64,000 bases of DNA from the NCBI GenBank assembly GCA_950106755.1, contig OX467084.1, positions 2,356,001 through 2,420,000 of the forward strand, written 5' to 3'. Numbering within the stretch: the stretch's first letter is position 1; every line of letters starts with the position of its first letter. Positions 22,514-34,232 of this stretch are shown one piece after another. This DNA is from Climacium dendroides (lineage: Eukaryota > Streptophyta > Bryopsida > Hypnales > Climaciaceae). The notes under the pieces are model-generated. The model saw nothing but the letters and a program-made list of their open reading frames with translations. It made no database searches and was not told the origin of the DNA. A program made the position numbers and the translations under genes.

Positions 22514-25500
22514 CACTATAAGAAAACTATCTCTGCTTGGACATCCAGCCAAAAACAACGTATGTCCGCGACAACACGATACGTTGCAGAAGACATTGGG
22601 GTGTCAGGCCGAAAAAATGAAGATTTTGTTTTGATGTCTTCGACAGCATTGCTAGATTTGAGTCACAGCATATTGATGCTACGAAAAACACTAATGCAAT
22701 GTAAGACATCTAAGTGGACACCAGATGTTTCCAAAGATGTCCACAATAATATGTTCAGCCACATCACCATCTTTGGTCAAACTTAGCTCAAAAGTTGATT
22801 TAGAATTTTCGTGCGGTCAGAAGTGAAGTGACTGCCCAAGGTTAAAAAGAGGACAATGGACAGGTGGTGACTCCTAAAAGCTTATGTGGCATCTGACGTG
22901 GCCTGATGAGGTGAAAATTGTGTGACGTGACATGATGACGTGGACACTAGTGATGACGTGGCATGCCACGTCAACATACTTGGCCTGTCCATGTTCCGAT
23001 ATTGGATGTCTCCGTAGACGTCACAAGTGACGTAGTGACGTACTGACGTTTACATTGACGTCACTTTTGGTGTCAACATTTTGTACTTACTGCGAATGTA
23101 ACTTCAAACCACATGCTATCCACTATGTGTTTCATTACGTTTGACTGGACGTGTGGGTGTTGTGGAAGCAATTGTAGGCATTTTCTTTGATGTCAAAATG
23201 ACTATAGATGCATGACATGACTTTATGCCCAAGGTTGAATTTGCACATGATGCACGTCCTTCCTATGTAGTACAAAATGACTTATGATTTACTTGGTTTA
23301 GGTTCATTTTTGGGCTATTGAAGTCTTATAATTTACGCACGTTCAACAAACTTCATTAGGATAAAATTCCACCCTATTCATATGATGTCACTTGCAGCAC
23401 CAAGCATGACAGACTCTGCCACAAAATGCACGTTCACGATGCAACGGATCTACTTGGAAGACATGAACATGCTGATGGCTTTGTATTTCTCAGACGTCCT
23501 ATGTGACATCAAAATGCTGACATGCAAACACATGTCAGCAATGCGAACACCCTATGTTTCCTCCTCAGATGCAATGTCATCGCTAACTACGGCAACATAC
23601 TCTCTACGATTGTCTGTTGATTGGCGCACTGAATCCACGACTTGTTGCAGTGGTTGTAGGCCATCGAAGTCCCTATCATTCACCAACTGCACCATATAAG
23701 AAAATTGTGTTTTTTCTAATGTCACACCAAAAATGTTGTACGTCCAGGATCACATCATACGTTTGAGAAAACATTGAGATGTCACGTCAACAGACGTTGG
23801 AAAAGCAGAGATTTTGGTTTGATGTTGTAGAAAGCATTGCTAACATATTGGTGCTATGAAAAACAATGATACAATCTAAGACATTGTTGTGGACATCAGA
23901 TGTTTTAAAAAATGTTCAGAAAAATTTTCAAAATATTATAAGCTATATAGATTTAATTTATATAACAATTTTATATAAATTAGATGAATGGATTTGTTAT
24001 GAAAAAAGGTGTACAAAATCATATCAATATTATATTATATAAAAATATTTATTTTTAACTTAAGATTTCAATTCTAAATTTTATTAGTTTAAAATCATAA
24101 ATTTGCATCAATATCTAATGTGGGGTGATTTTCTAGTGTTCTTGGACTTTGAGATATTTGACATCTTAACCTTTAAAGGACCAAGGCTTTTTTTTTTGCC
24201 TAAAAACATTGAAAATTGCCATTTCTGTAGCAAAGAGTAAAAGAAATTTTAATTTTTTTTCACATCTAACTATAGAATCTTACACCTAACAAGTAGAAAA
24301 AATTGTAGAAAAAATTTCAGAGTTTTTGATCGTATAGATTTAAAGTGGAAAAAACAAGTTTCTTTAGAGCATTGAGGGACTAGATTTTTTGACTTTGTAA
24401 AATTTGTGCACTACAGAGTTTTGAGATTTAAATATTTATAGTAGAAAATTGAGTTGAGAGTTCAGGCAAATAAATAAAAATTAAAAAAACTTAAATTTCA
24501 TTCTTAAGAAAATTGTTAAGTAGAAGTAGGTATGAGATAGAAGGAAAATCTAAATTATTAATAAATTTTAGATGGAATTAAAATGCACTAATCACAATGG
24601 TGAGATTGTTTTAGCAAGTAAACTAAACCACGTGAAATTTTTATTTTGAAAAAATTATAAAAATTGCATTCAGAAATGCATCCAACAAGTTATTTTTTTC
24701 AAGAAGATGCTCTAATTGCCTAAAAAACAAAAATGTCCATAACTTTCTCATAACAAATTCAAATGAAATGAGTCAGAGCTTTTTAGATAGACAAAAATAT
24801 AATCTACCATTGGAATTCCATGTTGGATGTATTGTTGTGTCATACTATATTGAAGTTGATGTTGCAAACAACCTAGATTTAATAAATGTGAGTTTATCAA
24901 TTAAATGTTCAAGGAGACATCCCCATATATATTGGAAATGACATGCGAATGTTTATTATGACATCATAAACAACAAATAAGATTTGTAGAAATTTAGAAA
25001 TTGTTGAAGCAAATGTTTAAAACAACATTGATGTGAATGTCTAATTTCATACTACAGATGTTCTTTTGAAAACATAACTAAGACATGTAAATGTTTTTTA
25101 AGACATCATTTCAAACATCATTGTATTTATATTGCTGCTCATATTTTAGTTTTGTATATCCCATATTATTTGTCATGCCTCCTACACCTCACTAGTATAA
25201 AAGGCTTGTCTTTTCATTAGTTAATAAGTAGATTTTTGAGCCATTCAATATACTTGATAAATATAGTGTATGGAATATTGTATGGTGTATTTTGTATGGC
25301 ATGTTGTACATATATTGTATGGTGTATTTTGTATGGTATATTGTATATATTTTGTATGGTGTATTTTGTATGGCATGTTGTATATATTTTGTATGGTGTA
25401 TTTTGTATGGCATATTATATATATTATATTTTGTATGGCATATTTTATATTGTGTACAACATATTACTATATTGACAACATTAAAACGTCCAATACAATG

Positions 25501-26166
25501 CATACATGCGTTCCAAGAGATGTCCCAAAAAATAAGTGGAAGTCGCCATTGACATCCCACAATGCAAGAAGGCATCTGCTATCCCATCATGTATTTGTCT
25601 TGGCTTGTGCAAATAGACAAACAGACATCTCCTATGACAAGGTATGCTTTAAGAAGCACGCATGTGCAAACTCCACATGCTCGGATGGACATTTCAATTA
25701 GCATACAATTGTTTCACTTGACATCATTTAAGACACCTGAATGTCCATAGCAATGTCTTAAAAGACATCCTAAAATGCTAGGCAGACCAGACAACTGGCC
25801 CCCCAAAATGCCACGTTAGCATCCGCAGATGCCACGTCAGCCAATTTCGTCAACATCGACGTGGCATGCCACGTCACTTACACGTCAGATGCCACATCAT
25901 AGACGGGCAATGGATGAAAATAATGACACTCTGGCTTTTCCACGCCTAGGTGGCAACCACATGTCAACTCTTGAAGTTACCCGTTGACCGATGTTTTTTT
26001 GGACATTACAATGCTGGGCCTGCAAATCTGATGCAACGTGCCATATTTTTGGCATGTCCACGGTAGCACGAAGTGATTGGACATCAGTGCAGATATAGAA
26101 CGCGTCACGCGTGATGTCCGGGTGTCCAAATTGCGATGTCGTGGTAGACACAGTTTTCTTATAGTG
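22514..26166. mobile_element. CACTA-like transposon (3.65 kb) inside gag-like copy A
   Basis: The ends are CACTATAAGAAAACT and its inverse, with similar subterminal sequence (gacatcc / ggatgtc-like repeats, tgacgtgg repeats). Flanking triplets are ttt and tct, so the 3-bp duplication is imperfect. The reading frame of gag-like copy A is interrupted exactly at both ends. No transposase is recognisable inside. An internal 'caccatataagaaaattgtg' at about 23691 hints at a second, nested element whose other end I could not fix. Much of 23.9-25.2 kb is AT-rich filler. Confidence 0.65.
25262..25460. repeat. Tandem TGTATGG-rich array
   Basis: About 200 bp made of variants of 'ttttgtatggtgtattttgtatggcatgttgtatata', in units of roughly 46 bp each built from shorter tgtatgg pieces. 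It creates long overlapping open frames on both strands (Tyr/Cys/Met-rich), which are artefacts. It lies inside the 22514-26166 transposon. Confidence 0.85.
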
Positions 26167-26618
26167 TCTATGAGTTGGGCCTTTTCCTGTTTGTCGGAGG
26201 GAATCATCGGAACTACCTTCCAGAGCTTCACCTCAATTGGAACTGGTCCAACCGATCCCGCTCTCTTCTTATGCAACAACGGCATGGAAGTAAGTAGCCT
26301 CTCATAGATTCCTTACTACTTCTACCTTACCCGCTGTGACAACTCATATTTTTGATTTTTTCTTTGTTTACCTTTTTGAGTGGAACGGAAATTAGTAATA
26401 GGTATCCGGGTTCATCTAAAGGGAGAAAGATGAATAAAAAATAGTCACAAGAGGACCTTATGGAACTAATCCGGTTTTAGGTAGAAGCGGATCGGATTAG
26501 ATTTCCAACCGGAACAATTTCCAACCAGATTCTCCTTGACCGGATTGGAGAGAACCGAATGTCGAGAACCAGACCGGATATTTGACCGGTCATAATGACC
26601 AGTCCAGGGCGTCAGGAC

Positions 26619-26626
26619 TATATAAA
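26619..26626 (+). promoter_or_regulatory. TATA box of gag-like copy B
   Basis: TATATAAA, in the context gactatataaagcctgac, lies 266 bp upstream of the copy B ATG. It is preceded by paired 'gaccggtcataatgaccagtc' sequence, a near palindrome. Its position fits a transcript with a leader of about 240 bases. Confidence 0.5.
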
Positions 26627-26891
26627 GCCTGACCCTGCCCATTTTCAGGTCTCTGGTTTTTCACGTGTTGTCGTTTCCTGTCTTAGCGCCTGACGCTTTC
26701 CCGTTTACTGCGGCAAGGAGGGAAAGTACAAGAGGGCCCGATAGTGAGTGAGGGGTGTGAGACGGAGAGATCGCCTCCGGGTGCGAGTGGATGAGACTTG
26801 AGCGCGAGAGGATACGGAACAGTGAGAGACTGAGAGTGTGAGCGCTCCCTTGTTAGGACCGTAAAGAGCGAAACCGGGTAGAGCTGCCCTC

Positions 26892-28558
26892 ATGCCGCGG
26901 CTGAACCGGAAGAGACCAGGCTCTAGCACCCCGTCCCCGAGTGAAGTAAAGCTGAGAAAAGTGGTTCCGGTCATGCCGACCAAGGAACCGGAACATGGAG
27001 AGCTCAGGGAGGACTTATCGTCTATGGGTTGTCAGGGGTTAGCCTTGAAACCTTGGGGTTTCAAAGATGAGAGGATGATTAGGGAAATCTTGAGTGGCGT
27101 ATCGAATCAATTCGATAACACCCTGAGAGGGAATCCGGTCCAATGGACCGAGGCTTTGTGGCGGGACGTATACGGATTCCGGCCGGGAGGACTCGGGTTT
27201 GCCAATCGGAAGGATGATTTTATCCAGGGCAAGTTCGGAAGCATCGTAAATCCGAAGGATGGCTACGCGGTAGAGGATTGTATCGATGACCGGGAGCGTT
27301 GCCTGCTCCAGTTTCTGGTTCCGGTTTTGCATCCGGAAAAGCCCACCAAGGTGACCATCATCTTGACTAACACGATCTTCGAAGCGCTGAGCGGAACCCA
27401 GAGAGTAGACTGGGGCCGGATCTTCTTCGATCTGGTGTCCCAGCTTACTACAAGAGTGGGGAGAAGTAGGGCTACCCCACTGTGCCCTTATGTGTACCAC
27501 CTCTACCAGCAACAAGAACTGCTGACGGAAGTGGAGCTGAAGGTGTGGAAGGCCCAGGAGCGGACTATGAAGTACGGTGAATCCGAGTCCGACCAAGAAG
27601 CGGATTCCGGAAACGAAACCGAGGAGGAGGAAGAAGAAGAAGAGGAAGAGGAGGAACCGTATGTCCCCTCCAAAAGGCAGAAGACCACGCCGATCCGGAA
27701 TCGAAGAACGTCTCCGGTTCAACCCCATCCGCGCAAAGAGGAGGCTCCAGCCGGACCGGATGTGGCATCCGGATCGGGAACTGAAGATCCGTTTGACGAG
27801 TTGGTTGGGATACTCTACAGAATCCGGGCGGATTGGGAAGTTAAGAAGCGGACGCTCGGGGAGATCGCGCAATTAATTGGAGCGGAACCGGACAGTCAGT
27901 TGCCGCAGCGGGTAGCTGAGAGTGTTATCAATCCGGATGAGCTCCGGAAGATGAAGGAGGAAACCAAGCGGCAGCACGATGAGGTGGACACCCTCAAGGC
28001 CGAACTTTTCGCCTTGCTCGAGAACGCCACCGTAACAAAGGAGATGGCGGAGGAAATGAATAGGCTAGCCGTAGAGGTGAAGGATGTGCTCGGAGGACCC
28101 GGAGCCGCGGTCACCAAGGCGCGCCTGTTTGAAGAGGAGGTGCATAAGGACAAGTAGATATCTGGAACAAAGGTGGTGCACATCCTCACCGATTTTGAGG
28201 AGCAGATGGAGAAGCTCCTATCCAAGGCACGGGAGTCAACGGACCGGATCGTGGAGAGCAGCCAGAAGTTGACAGAGATTCCGGTCCGGTTCTCTGAAAT
28301 TTCTCTTCCGGACTTGTTTTCGGAAGACGCAGCTCAGGAACCAAGATAGGACAAGACGCCCCAGTCAAGTAGGGCACAGAAGAAGACGCCCTCGACCGGA
28401 CCGCAACCGATCGATTTAGACTCTCCGGAAACTGAGGAAGATCACCCGGCTCGACATCCGGATGGGGAACGGAATCGGAATCTAACTGACGTGTTTGAGC
28501 AGTTGGAGAGACCTGACGAGAGCCCTACCGTTGAATCCCGAGTGTATGAGACGGAATA
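26892..28558 (+). pseudogene. Gag-like coiled-coil gene family, copy B (best-preserved copy)
   Basis: From the ATG the frame is open for 421 codons and then meets TAG at 28156. It reads on through a second TAG near 28348 to a final TAG at about 28558, giving roughly 555 codons with two internal stops. The N-terminal half (residues about 20-230) has 'LKPWGFKDERMI', 'TLRGNPVQWTEALW', 'NTIFEAL...VDWGRIF' and 'YHLYQQQELL', reminiscent of gag-like plant transposon domains. Next come a run of Glu (about 244-258), a basic stretch with KRQKTTP, and a coiled coil (about 355-400). The C-terminal part after the first stop is clearly homologous to the other copies, so the stop is a mutation or a readthrough site. 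A 277-codon antisense frame on the other strand is a by-product of codon bias. Confidence 0.65.
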
Positions 28559-29738
28559 GGAAGTGTTGTAAAAATAGGAATTATAGAATAGGAACCGGAT
28601 TTGTAGGTAGGAACTGGAATAGAATCCGGTTAGGATTAGGTAGGACCAGATTGTCAACGCCTTCAGAGGCGGAAATCATGTATTCACTTTTTGCTTTTTG
28701 CTTTTTGTATATAAAACAGTCTCTGAGTTGGAGACTGGGAGAGTTCTTTTGGCATTTCCTTGCGTACTTTCCATTGACCTGGTTTTTGTATATTTTTCCC
28801 GAGTATTGGCAGGAGTGCACGAAATTGGAGTAAGAGAATATGTACGGAGGTGTTGGTAGAGTTCTCCCTTTGATGTGTGTTTCCGGTTCTAAGTACATGT
28901 GAATAGGTTATGAAGAGTTAGGAGTGGGTTCCAATTCCTCAACATCTGCAGAAGCTCTACATTCCGGGTAAGAAAGCCGTTGATCAGGCTAGGCGGATAG
29001 GGAGGGATTCCTTAGTGGCGCTAGAACTCCTGGGTGGGAAATCCGGTTGAGTGTCCTGACTCCTGTGAGGTCTTGCCACCATTATTGGTAAACGGAAGAG
29101 TTCGGTAGAGGTTGGAACGGACGGATGCACTTGTAGCCACCTAACTTCGTATAGAACGGATTCAGCATCAAGGTCATTGTAGTATGAGAGGATCGTACGG
29201 GGGGTCTTTGTGTGACCTGTGATCCGGATTGCCATCCGGATTGCTGTGAAGGACCAAACCGGATCCGGGTTAGATAGGGGATTAGCGGATAGGAGAGTGG
29301 GTCTTCAGCCACTATAAGTCACAGAAGGAGTGGTGGGCCTACCACTTTCAAAATCAAGCGGCGAACCCTCTGATGGTAAAACAGAGGCAAAACTAAACCG
29401 GATACGGAAGGGTGGACCGGCACGTCTGCCTAGAAGGACACTTAGGACCGAAAGTTATAGAAGCCTGAGTTGGGAAGTTTGTCAATGAACCGGAAAATTA
29501 GCGAAACCGGATTGAGGATAAAATCTTATCGTAATCTTCTGGTTGGTTTTGGAGGTTCTGGATTTCAGAGGTAGAACCGGAAAGTAGAATTGAAGGGTTT
29601 AATTGGATTTATCTCCTTGTTAGAGTTAGCTACTTCACAGGATCTCGTGGGTTCGATCTTTAGGGTCATATTGTTATATTCTAGAGTGATTTTTGTTAGT
29701 ATAATAGGGAAATTGCTTACTCTGTGCAGCGACACAGG
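28559..29738 (+). repeat. 3' non-coding region of gag-like element B
   Basis: This region shares several blocks with 19601-20805 in reverse orientation. It contains a quasi-palindrome CCTCTG...CAGAGG near 29360, also found in copies A and C'. It ends near 29738, where the 3' end of element C, facing the other way, begins. No coding region is supported. Confidence 0.6.
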
Positions 29739-30895
29739 GACCTCTACCTTTTTACCCGGATTGCTGTTCCGGCAATTTAAAGGCACATCACACTTACACT
29801 CCTTACTCAATTTGCATCTCTCCCATTCAGCTCAACACCAAGAGATCCGTAGCTCAAGATCCGGATTCCTCCTCTTCCTCCCTTCTCTTTCTCTAGTATA
29901 AGGATACAAACATACAAGCATACACTGAGCCAAAGATTGCGTCTAAGCAAAGTGCAGCTAGAAGCACCCTAGCTAACTTAGATTAAGAAAAGGAAATCGT
30001 AATACATATGTAAAAGCACTAAGATCAAATGGAGTAGGATGGGAATGACGGACAACTAACTTGCCTGCCCTTTTAATACTAACACAAAAATCCAAAGTCA
30101 ACTCCTAAAAACCTGAAAAGGAAACCTGGAAATCCAGGCCACCAATCCCTGAAAACCCCGGGATATCCGAAAAGATTACTAACTACCATCCGAGATTGCT
30201 GGATTTCCTTACTATCCGCCTAAGATTCTGGAAACCGGGTCCATGCTCGAAAACCCGTTCCGGATTCTATACTCCTTCTCCTACGAATTCTAATGTTTTG
30301 GCTTCCGTCCTTCCCTTGAACGGCTCCCCGCTTGGCTGGTAGGCGTCCCCTTCGTATTCTTTGCTGGCGTGGTTTTTGCTGTGGCCCGAGTCTGGATATG
30401 GCGCGTAGCGGGAGACGGATCGCTGTCGTCTTCGGTTCCAGAAGTGGAGTGGGCACTCTCCTCCTCAGAATCTTTGATGACTTGAACTTCCTTCTCCTTC
30501 TCTGGCGTTGTATCCTCCAATGTTGCGGGTTCGCTTCTTTTCTCCGGCGTGGTCTCTTGCATGTGCACAAATCCTTTCGGATTAGTCCGAGCCGGATTGG
30601 TCATTCCACCGATCCGGTTGATGAGATCTCCCCTGACTTACTGTCCCGAAACCTTGAATGATCCGGTCATCAAGTTCGGCATTGTTTGGGACTTGGGGAC
30701 CTCCGGGGTTGAGAATTTGGATGGCACCGGAACCGATTTCGCGCTAGACTCAGGTTCCGGTTCCGAAGCTGGCCTCAAATTCAACTCCGTCATCCGCATT
30801 TTGCTGGCGGAAGGCTCAGCTAGTGTGAGTATCCCCCTCAATCCCTCCATCCGGGTTGCATGATCCGTCACTAGTTTCTCTGGGGTATGTGGGAA
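29739..30895 (-). pseudogene. Gag-like family, copy C (C-terminal fragment and 3' region)
   Basis: The minus-strand open frame ending at 30290 gives 'NPKGFVHMQETTPEK', then 'EVQVIKDSEEESA' and a basic tail ending 'REGRKPKH'. It corresponds to 'YPESFVHIKQTTP' and 'DVQEIKDSKEESA' in copy F. Upstream, 30638-30900 codes for a Ser/Pro-rich linker belonging to the same family. The stretch 29739-30435 is the reverse complement of 31553-32245, so copies C and C' face each other as an inverted pair. The N-terminal two thirds of the gene are missing here. Confidence 0.6.
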
Positions 30896-31318
30896 TCCAG
30901 AATCCGGAAACGGATCAATAATACAAGAAGTAGGTGCGAAAAATAGAAAAAAAATCAAAAAAATTATAGTTAGAGCATGATTTTTGGACCAGATAGCTTG
31001 AATTAGGAAATAAGCGTTCCGGCACAACCCTTAACCAAAACTTATCTGGATCCGGAATCCGGATTCATCCGGAACACAGGAACCTACCGTATAGGTCTCG
31101 TAGCTACGGAAGTAGGATACCGTTAATACAACGGACCTATAGCCGTTGTCCTTAAGCCCGTAAAAAGACGGTTTAGTATTTAAGCTGTCTTCCTAGGGTT
31201 TTCCTCTTCACTTTCCTGTTCTGTGTTCCTGAGACTGTTTGTGTGAGTAGTTGAGAGAAAGAGTGGTGAATTAGCGACTGAAGTAGAGCTACTTTTCTCT
31301 CGTTCTGACTTAGATCTT
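30895..31318 (+). promoter_or_regulatory. Conserved 5' leader/promoter of gag-like copy C'
   Basis: This stretch is the near-perfect reverse complement of 34233-34655 upstream of copy D. It holds a possible TATA-like tatttaag (about 31178) and a run of closely spaced TCCGGA hexamers at 31045-31075. It ends at the ATG of copy C'. No protein is supported on either strand. Confidence 0.45.
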
Positions 31319-31696
31319 ATGGCATCCGGACCAGTACGAAAGGTAGCGGTATCTGCCCGGGTTGTCTCTCCGGCCATTCCGGATAACTCAGAACTACACA
31401 AGCAATTAGAGGAAGATTTAACCAAGTTAGGATGTGTCGGTTTACTACACCAACCATGGAACCTCAAGAGTGAAGAGATGATTCAAGAGCTACTTCACGG
31501 TGTTCCGAATCAGTATGAACTGACTTTGAGAGGGTGGCTAGTCGCGTGAACCGAAGACGATAGCAATCTGTCTCCCGCAACGCGCCATATCCAGACTCGG
31601 ACCACAGCAAAAACTACACCAGCGAAGAATACGAAGGGGACGCCTACCAACCAAGTGGGGAGCCGTTCAAGGAAAGGACGGAAGCCAAAACCTTAG
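31319..31696 (+). pseudogene. Gag-like family, copy C' (internal deletion fusing both ends)
   Basis: About 76 residues of the family N-terminus (MASGPVRKVAVS..., 'LHQPWNLKSEEMIQELLHG', 'NQYELTLRG') run straight into the family C-terminal tail ('SPATRHIQTR', 'GSRSRKGRKPKP') at about 31550. The junction falls in a 'ACCGAAGACGA' stretch that both partners have (WTED and GTEDD), so a microhomology-mediated deletion of the middle is likely. One TGA (TGG in copy D) separates the two parts in an otherwise continuous frame. Confidence 0.65.
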
Positions 31697-32745
31697 AATT
31701 CGTAGGAGGAGAAGTATAGAATCCGGAATGGGGTTCCGAACATGGACCCGGTTTCCGGAATCTAAGGCGGATAGTTAGGAAATCCAACAATCACGGACGG
31801 TAGTTAGTAATCTTTCCGGATATCCCGGGGTTTTCAGGGATTAGTTGCCTGAATTTCCGGGTTTCTTTTTTAGGCTTTTAGGAGTTGACTTTGGGTTTTT
31901 GTGTTAGTATTTTAAGGGTAGGCAAGTTAGTGGTCTGCCATTCCATCCTACTCCATTCCGTTTTAGTGCTTTCACGTATGTATTACAATTTTCTTTGCTT
32001 AATCTAAGTCAGCTGGGGTACCTCTAGCTGCACTTTTGCTTAGACAGGGTCTTTTGGTTAAGTGTATGCATGTGTGTGTGACCTGGTACTGGGGGAAGAG
32101 AAGGGAGGGAGAGGAGGAATCCGGATCTTGGGCTACTGATCTCTTGGTGTTGAGCTGAATGGAAGGAATGCGAACTGAGTTAGGGAGTGTAAGTGTGAAG
32201 TGCTTTTAAATTGTCGGAACGGCAATCCGGGTAAGAGGGTAGAGGGCCCTACGAGTCCAGAACTAGGAGGGTTCTGTGCGGAGATAAGCAACCGCCAAAG
32301 GAAAGGAACTCCTGCTACTCCAGAAAGTCTACCAACCTCCTCCTTGGTACATTGTCTTCCCCTTGAGACTCTATTCCTTTGGATCTATGAGTTCGGATTC
32401 GTCGTTGTAGTGAAGAGAGGTGTGAGAATTGCTTTGTGTGACTTGATTCTGGATCGACCAATCCGGAAACTGTGAGAGGATACTCCTCCCTCCTCCTACA
32501 GCTGTGTTGTCTTGGATGTGTTGTTTAGTAGATTTAGAGTATAGAGAGAATAATTGCACAAGTAGTGAGTCCCCACCCCTTTCTAGATCAAGGGCGGATC
32601 CTCTGAGGGTAAAACAGAGGCAACAAAAACCAGTAACAGAAGAGAGACGGAATTCAGTTCCGGGTGTGTCCGGATCCGGAACGGAATCCGGAATGTACTA
32701 AGTTTCCAAAATGAGGTAGGGTAAGTGAAAGAAAGAGGATTAAGA
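31697..32745 (+). repeat. 3' region of gag-like copy C'
   Basis: The first half (to about 32245) is the inverted copy of 29739-30290. The remainder shares the CCTCTGAgGGTAAAACAGAGG quasi-palindrome (about 32608) with elements A and B. No gene is supported. Confidence 0.55.
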
Positions 32746-32751
32746 GAGAAG

Positions 32752-34232
32752 TCACGATCCGGATACTTCTAATTCAATCGATATCATACTAGAGTTTCCT
32801 GGAACAATAATTCGTGTCATCTTGCAACAATTTGTCGTTGTAAGGATACTTACGGCTAACTGCGCGTACGACAGGGTACCTGAGACAAAAGGAAGTTCCG
32901 AAAAGGTGGAGAAATTCATCGCATGGTTTGGGTCAATAGCTGCCAATAACTGTTGGATCTCCTTCAAAACTCGTTCTATCCTCGTAGTGAAGTCAATGAG
33001 GATGGTTACCACCTTAGTTCCGGTAATGTGGCCTTTCGATATCATCTTCGAGTCAAACAAGGCAGCTTTTGTAATGATGTCGGCCTTGATGTTGACTGCT
33101 CCGGATAGATTCTTGACTAGAGCGAGAGCCTCTTTCTCTTTCTCTTTTGCAGCTGCCATTTTCCCTTCCGCCCAATTCACTCGGGCTTGGAGTTGGTTCC
33201 GTTCCGCCTCCAACTCCTGGATCCGCTCCTCCCTCTTCTTCAGATCCTCCGGTTTGGGCAATCGCTTGACCGCTTCCACGATCTGATCCGGCTCCACTTT
33301 CAAAACTTCTGCGGTATCTATCATCAAATCCAACAGACCATCGTGGAGTACCTTGACTTCACGTATCCACTCGAGCCCCACATTGAAAAATGCAGATTCC
33401 GTTTCCATTTCAGGTCCCTTGCTGGACTCCCCCCTCTCCATCGTCTATGGCTTGATTCGCGCCCCTGGATCGGTTGACTTCTTCTTCTTGGTCCTTGGAT
33501 CGGTCAGACGTTCCTCGGGAAGTTCCTCCGGATCAGACTCGACCGGATTTTCCGCCTCCTCCCCGGAAAGTCCGTACGACATGATCGCCTTTCCGGTGTC
33601 ATACTGGATCACTTCAGCTGCACTCAAAAGTTCCTGTTGATGGTACAGATGAAATAAGTAGGTGCTAACTGGACTCACCTTTGCTCGGGTCACATGATCT
33701 GCTAATTTAGCCACTATCCCGGCTATGACCCTATCCCAGTGCACTATCCGGTTCTCCATAGCCCCAAAGATAGTATTGGCCACCGTAATGGTAACCCATG
33801 TTGGCTATTCCGGATACAAGATCGGAATTAGAAACTCTAGTATCCGCCTATGTCTCTCGTCCTTGCATTCGCTGATAGCGAATCCGTCCTTAAGGTTTGC
33901 AGACCCAGTGAACTTCCCCCAACTACAAAACGGTCTGTCCTCGATGCTAACCCGTTCCCACTCTTCCAGAACTGATAGACGTCCGCCCAGATGTCCTCGG
34001 TCCACGCGACTGGCCGCCCTCTCAAAGTGAGCTCATATTGATTCGGAACATCGTGAAGTAGCTCTTGAATCATCTCTTCACTCTTGAGGTTCCATGGTCG
34101 GTGTAGTAGACCGACACATCCTAACTTGGTTAAGTCCTCCTCTAACTACTTGTGTAGTTCCGAGTTATCCGGAATGGCCGGAGAGATAACCCGGGCAGAT
34201 ACCGCTACCTTCCGTATTGGTCCGGATGCCAT
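32752..34232 (-). pseudogene. Gag-like coiled-coil gene family, copy D
   Basis: The gene starts with an ATG at 34232 (MASGP.RKVAVS). It has a TAG in place of Gln about 33 codons in and a frameshift near 33950 in the 'EDIWADVYQF' region. TAGs also stand where other copies have Lys ('YPE-stop-PTWVTI') and just before 'MERGESS'. The frames recovered show 'NTIFGAM...VHWDRV', 'YLFHLYHQQELL', a KKKK basic stretch, then a well-preserved coiled coil (residues of the 33441-32900 frame, with heptad-like 'LKKREERIQELEAERNQLQ') and 'TGTKVVTILIDF', which matches 'SGTKVVHILTDF' in copy B. The C-terminal tail present in copies C and F is absent. Confidence 0.65.

Larger units (their letters stand above)
20806..26285 (-). 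pseudogene. Gag-like coiled-coil gene family, copy A (split by two transposons)
   Basis: The gene starts with an ATG at 26285 (MPLLHKKRAGS...). After about 39 codons it is cut by the 3.65-kb element at 22514-26166, and it resumes at 22513. The central part is decayed, but the segments at 22500-22190 and 21924-21251 align with copy B ('KPWGF.DERM', 'EFDNTLRGNP', 'FNKLIAILYGIRA', 'SGFKIVRILTDYAEQ'). A 150-bp MITE (21098-21247) interrupts it again. Beyond that the C-terminal 'LSDLSLPESFSDEL' segment matches copy B, to a stop near 20807. The family resembles the gag-like 'putative plant transposon protein' domain in its 'NTIF...WG.IF' and 'Y.YHL..QQELL' motifs, but that link is inferred. Confidence 0.65.

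Noticed and set aside
25236..25701. Overlapping Tyr/Cys-rich frames of 79-143 codons
   Set aside because: Produced by the TGTATGG tandem array.
27039..27872. 277-codon open frame on the minus strand opposite gag-like copy B
   Set aside because: It is antisense to a conserved, compositionally coding frame and arises from its CCGG-rich codon use; no homologous frame is kept in other copies.
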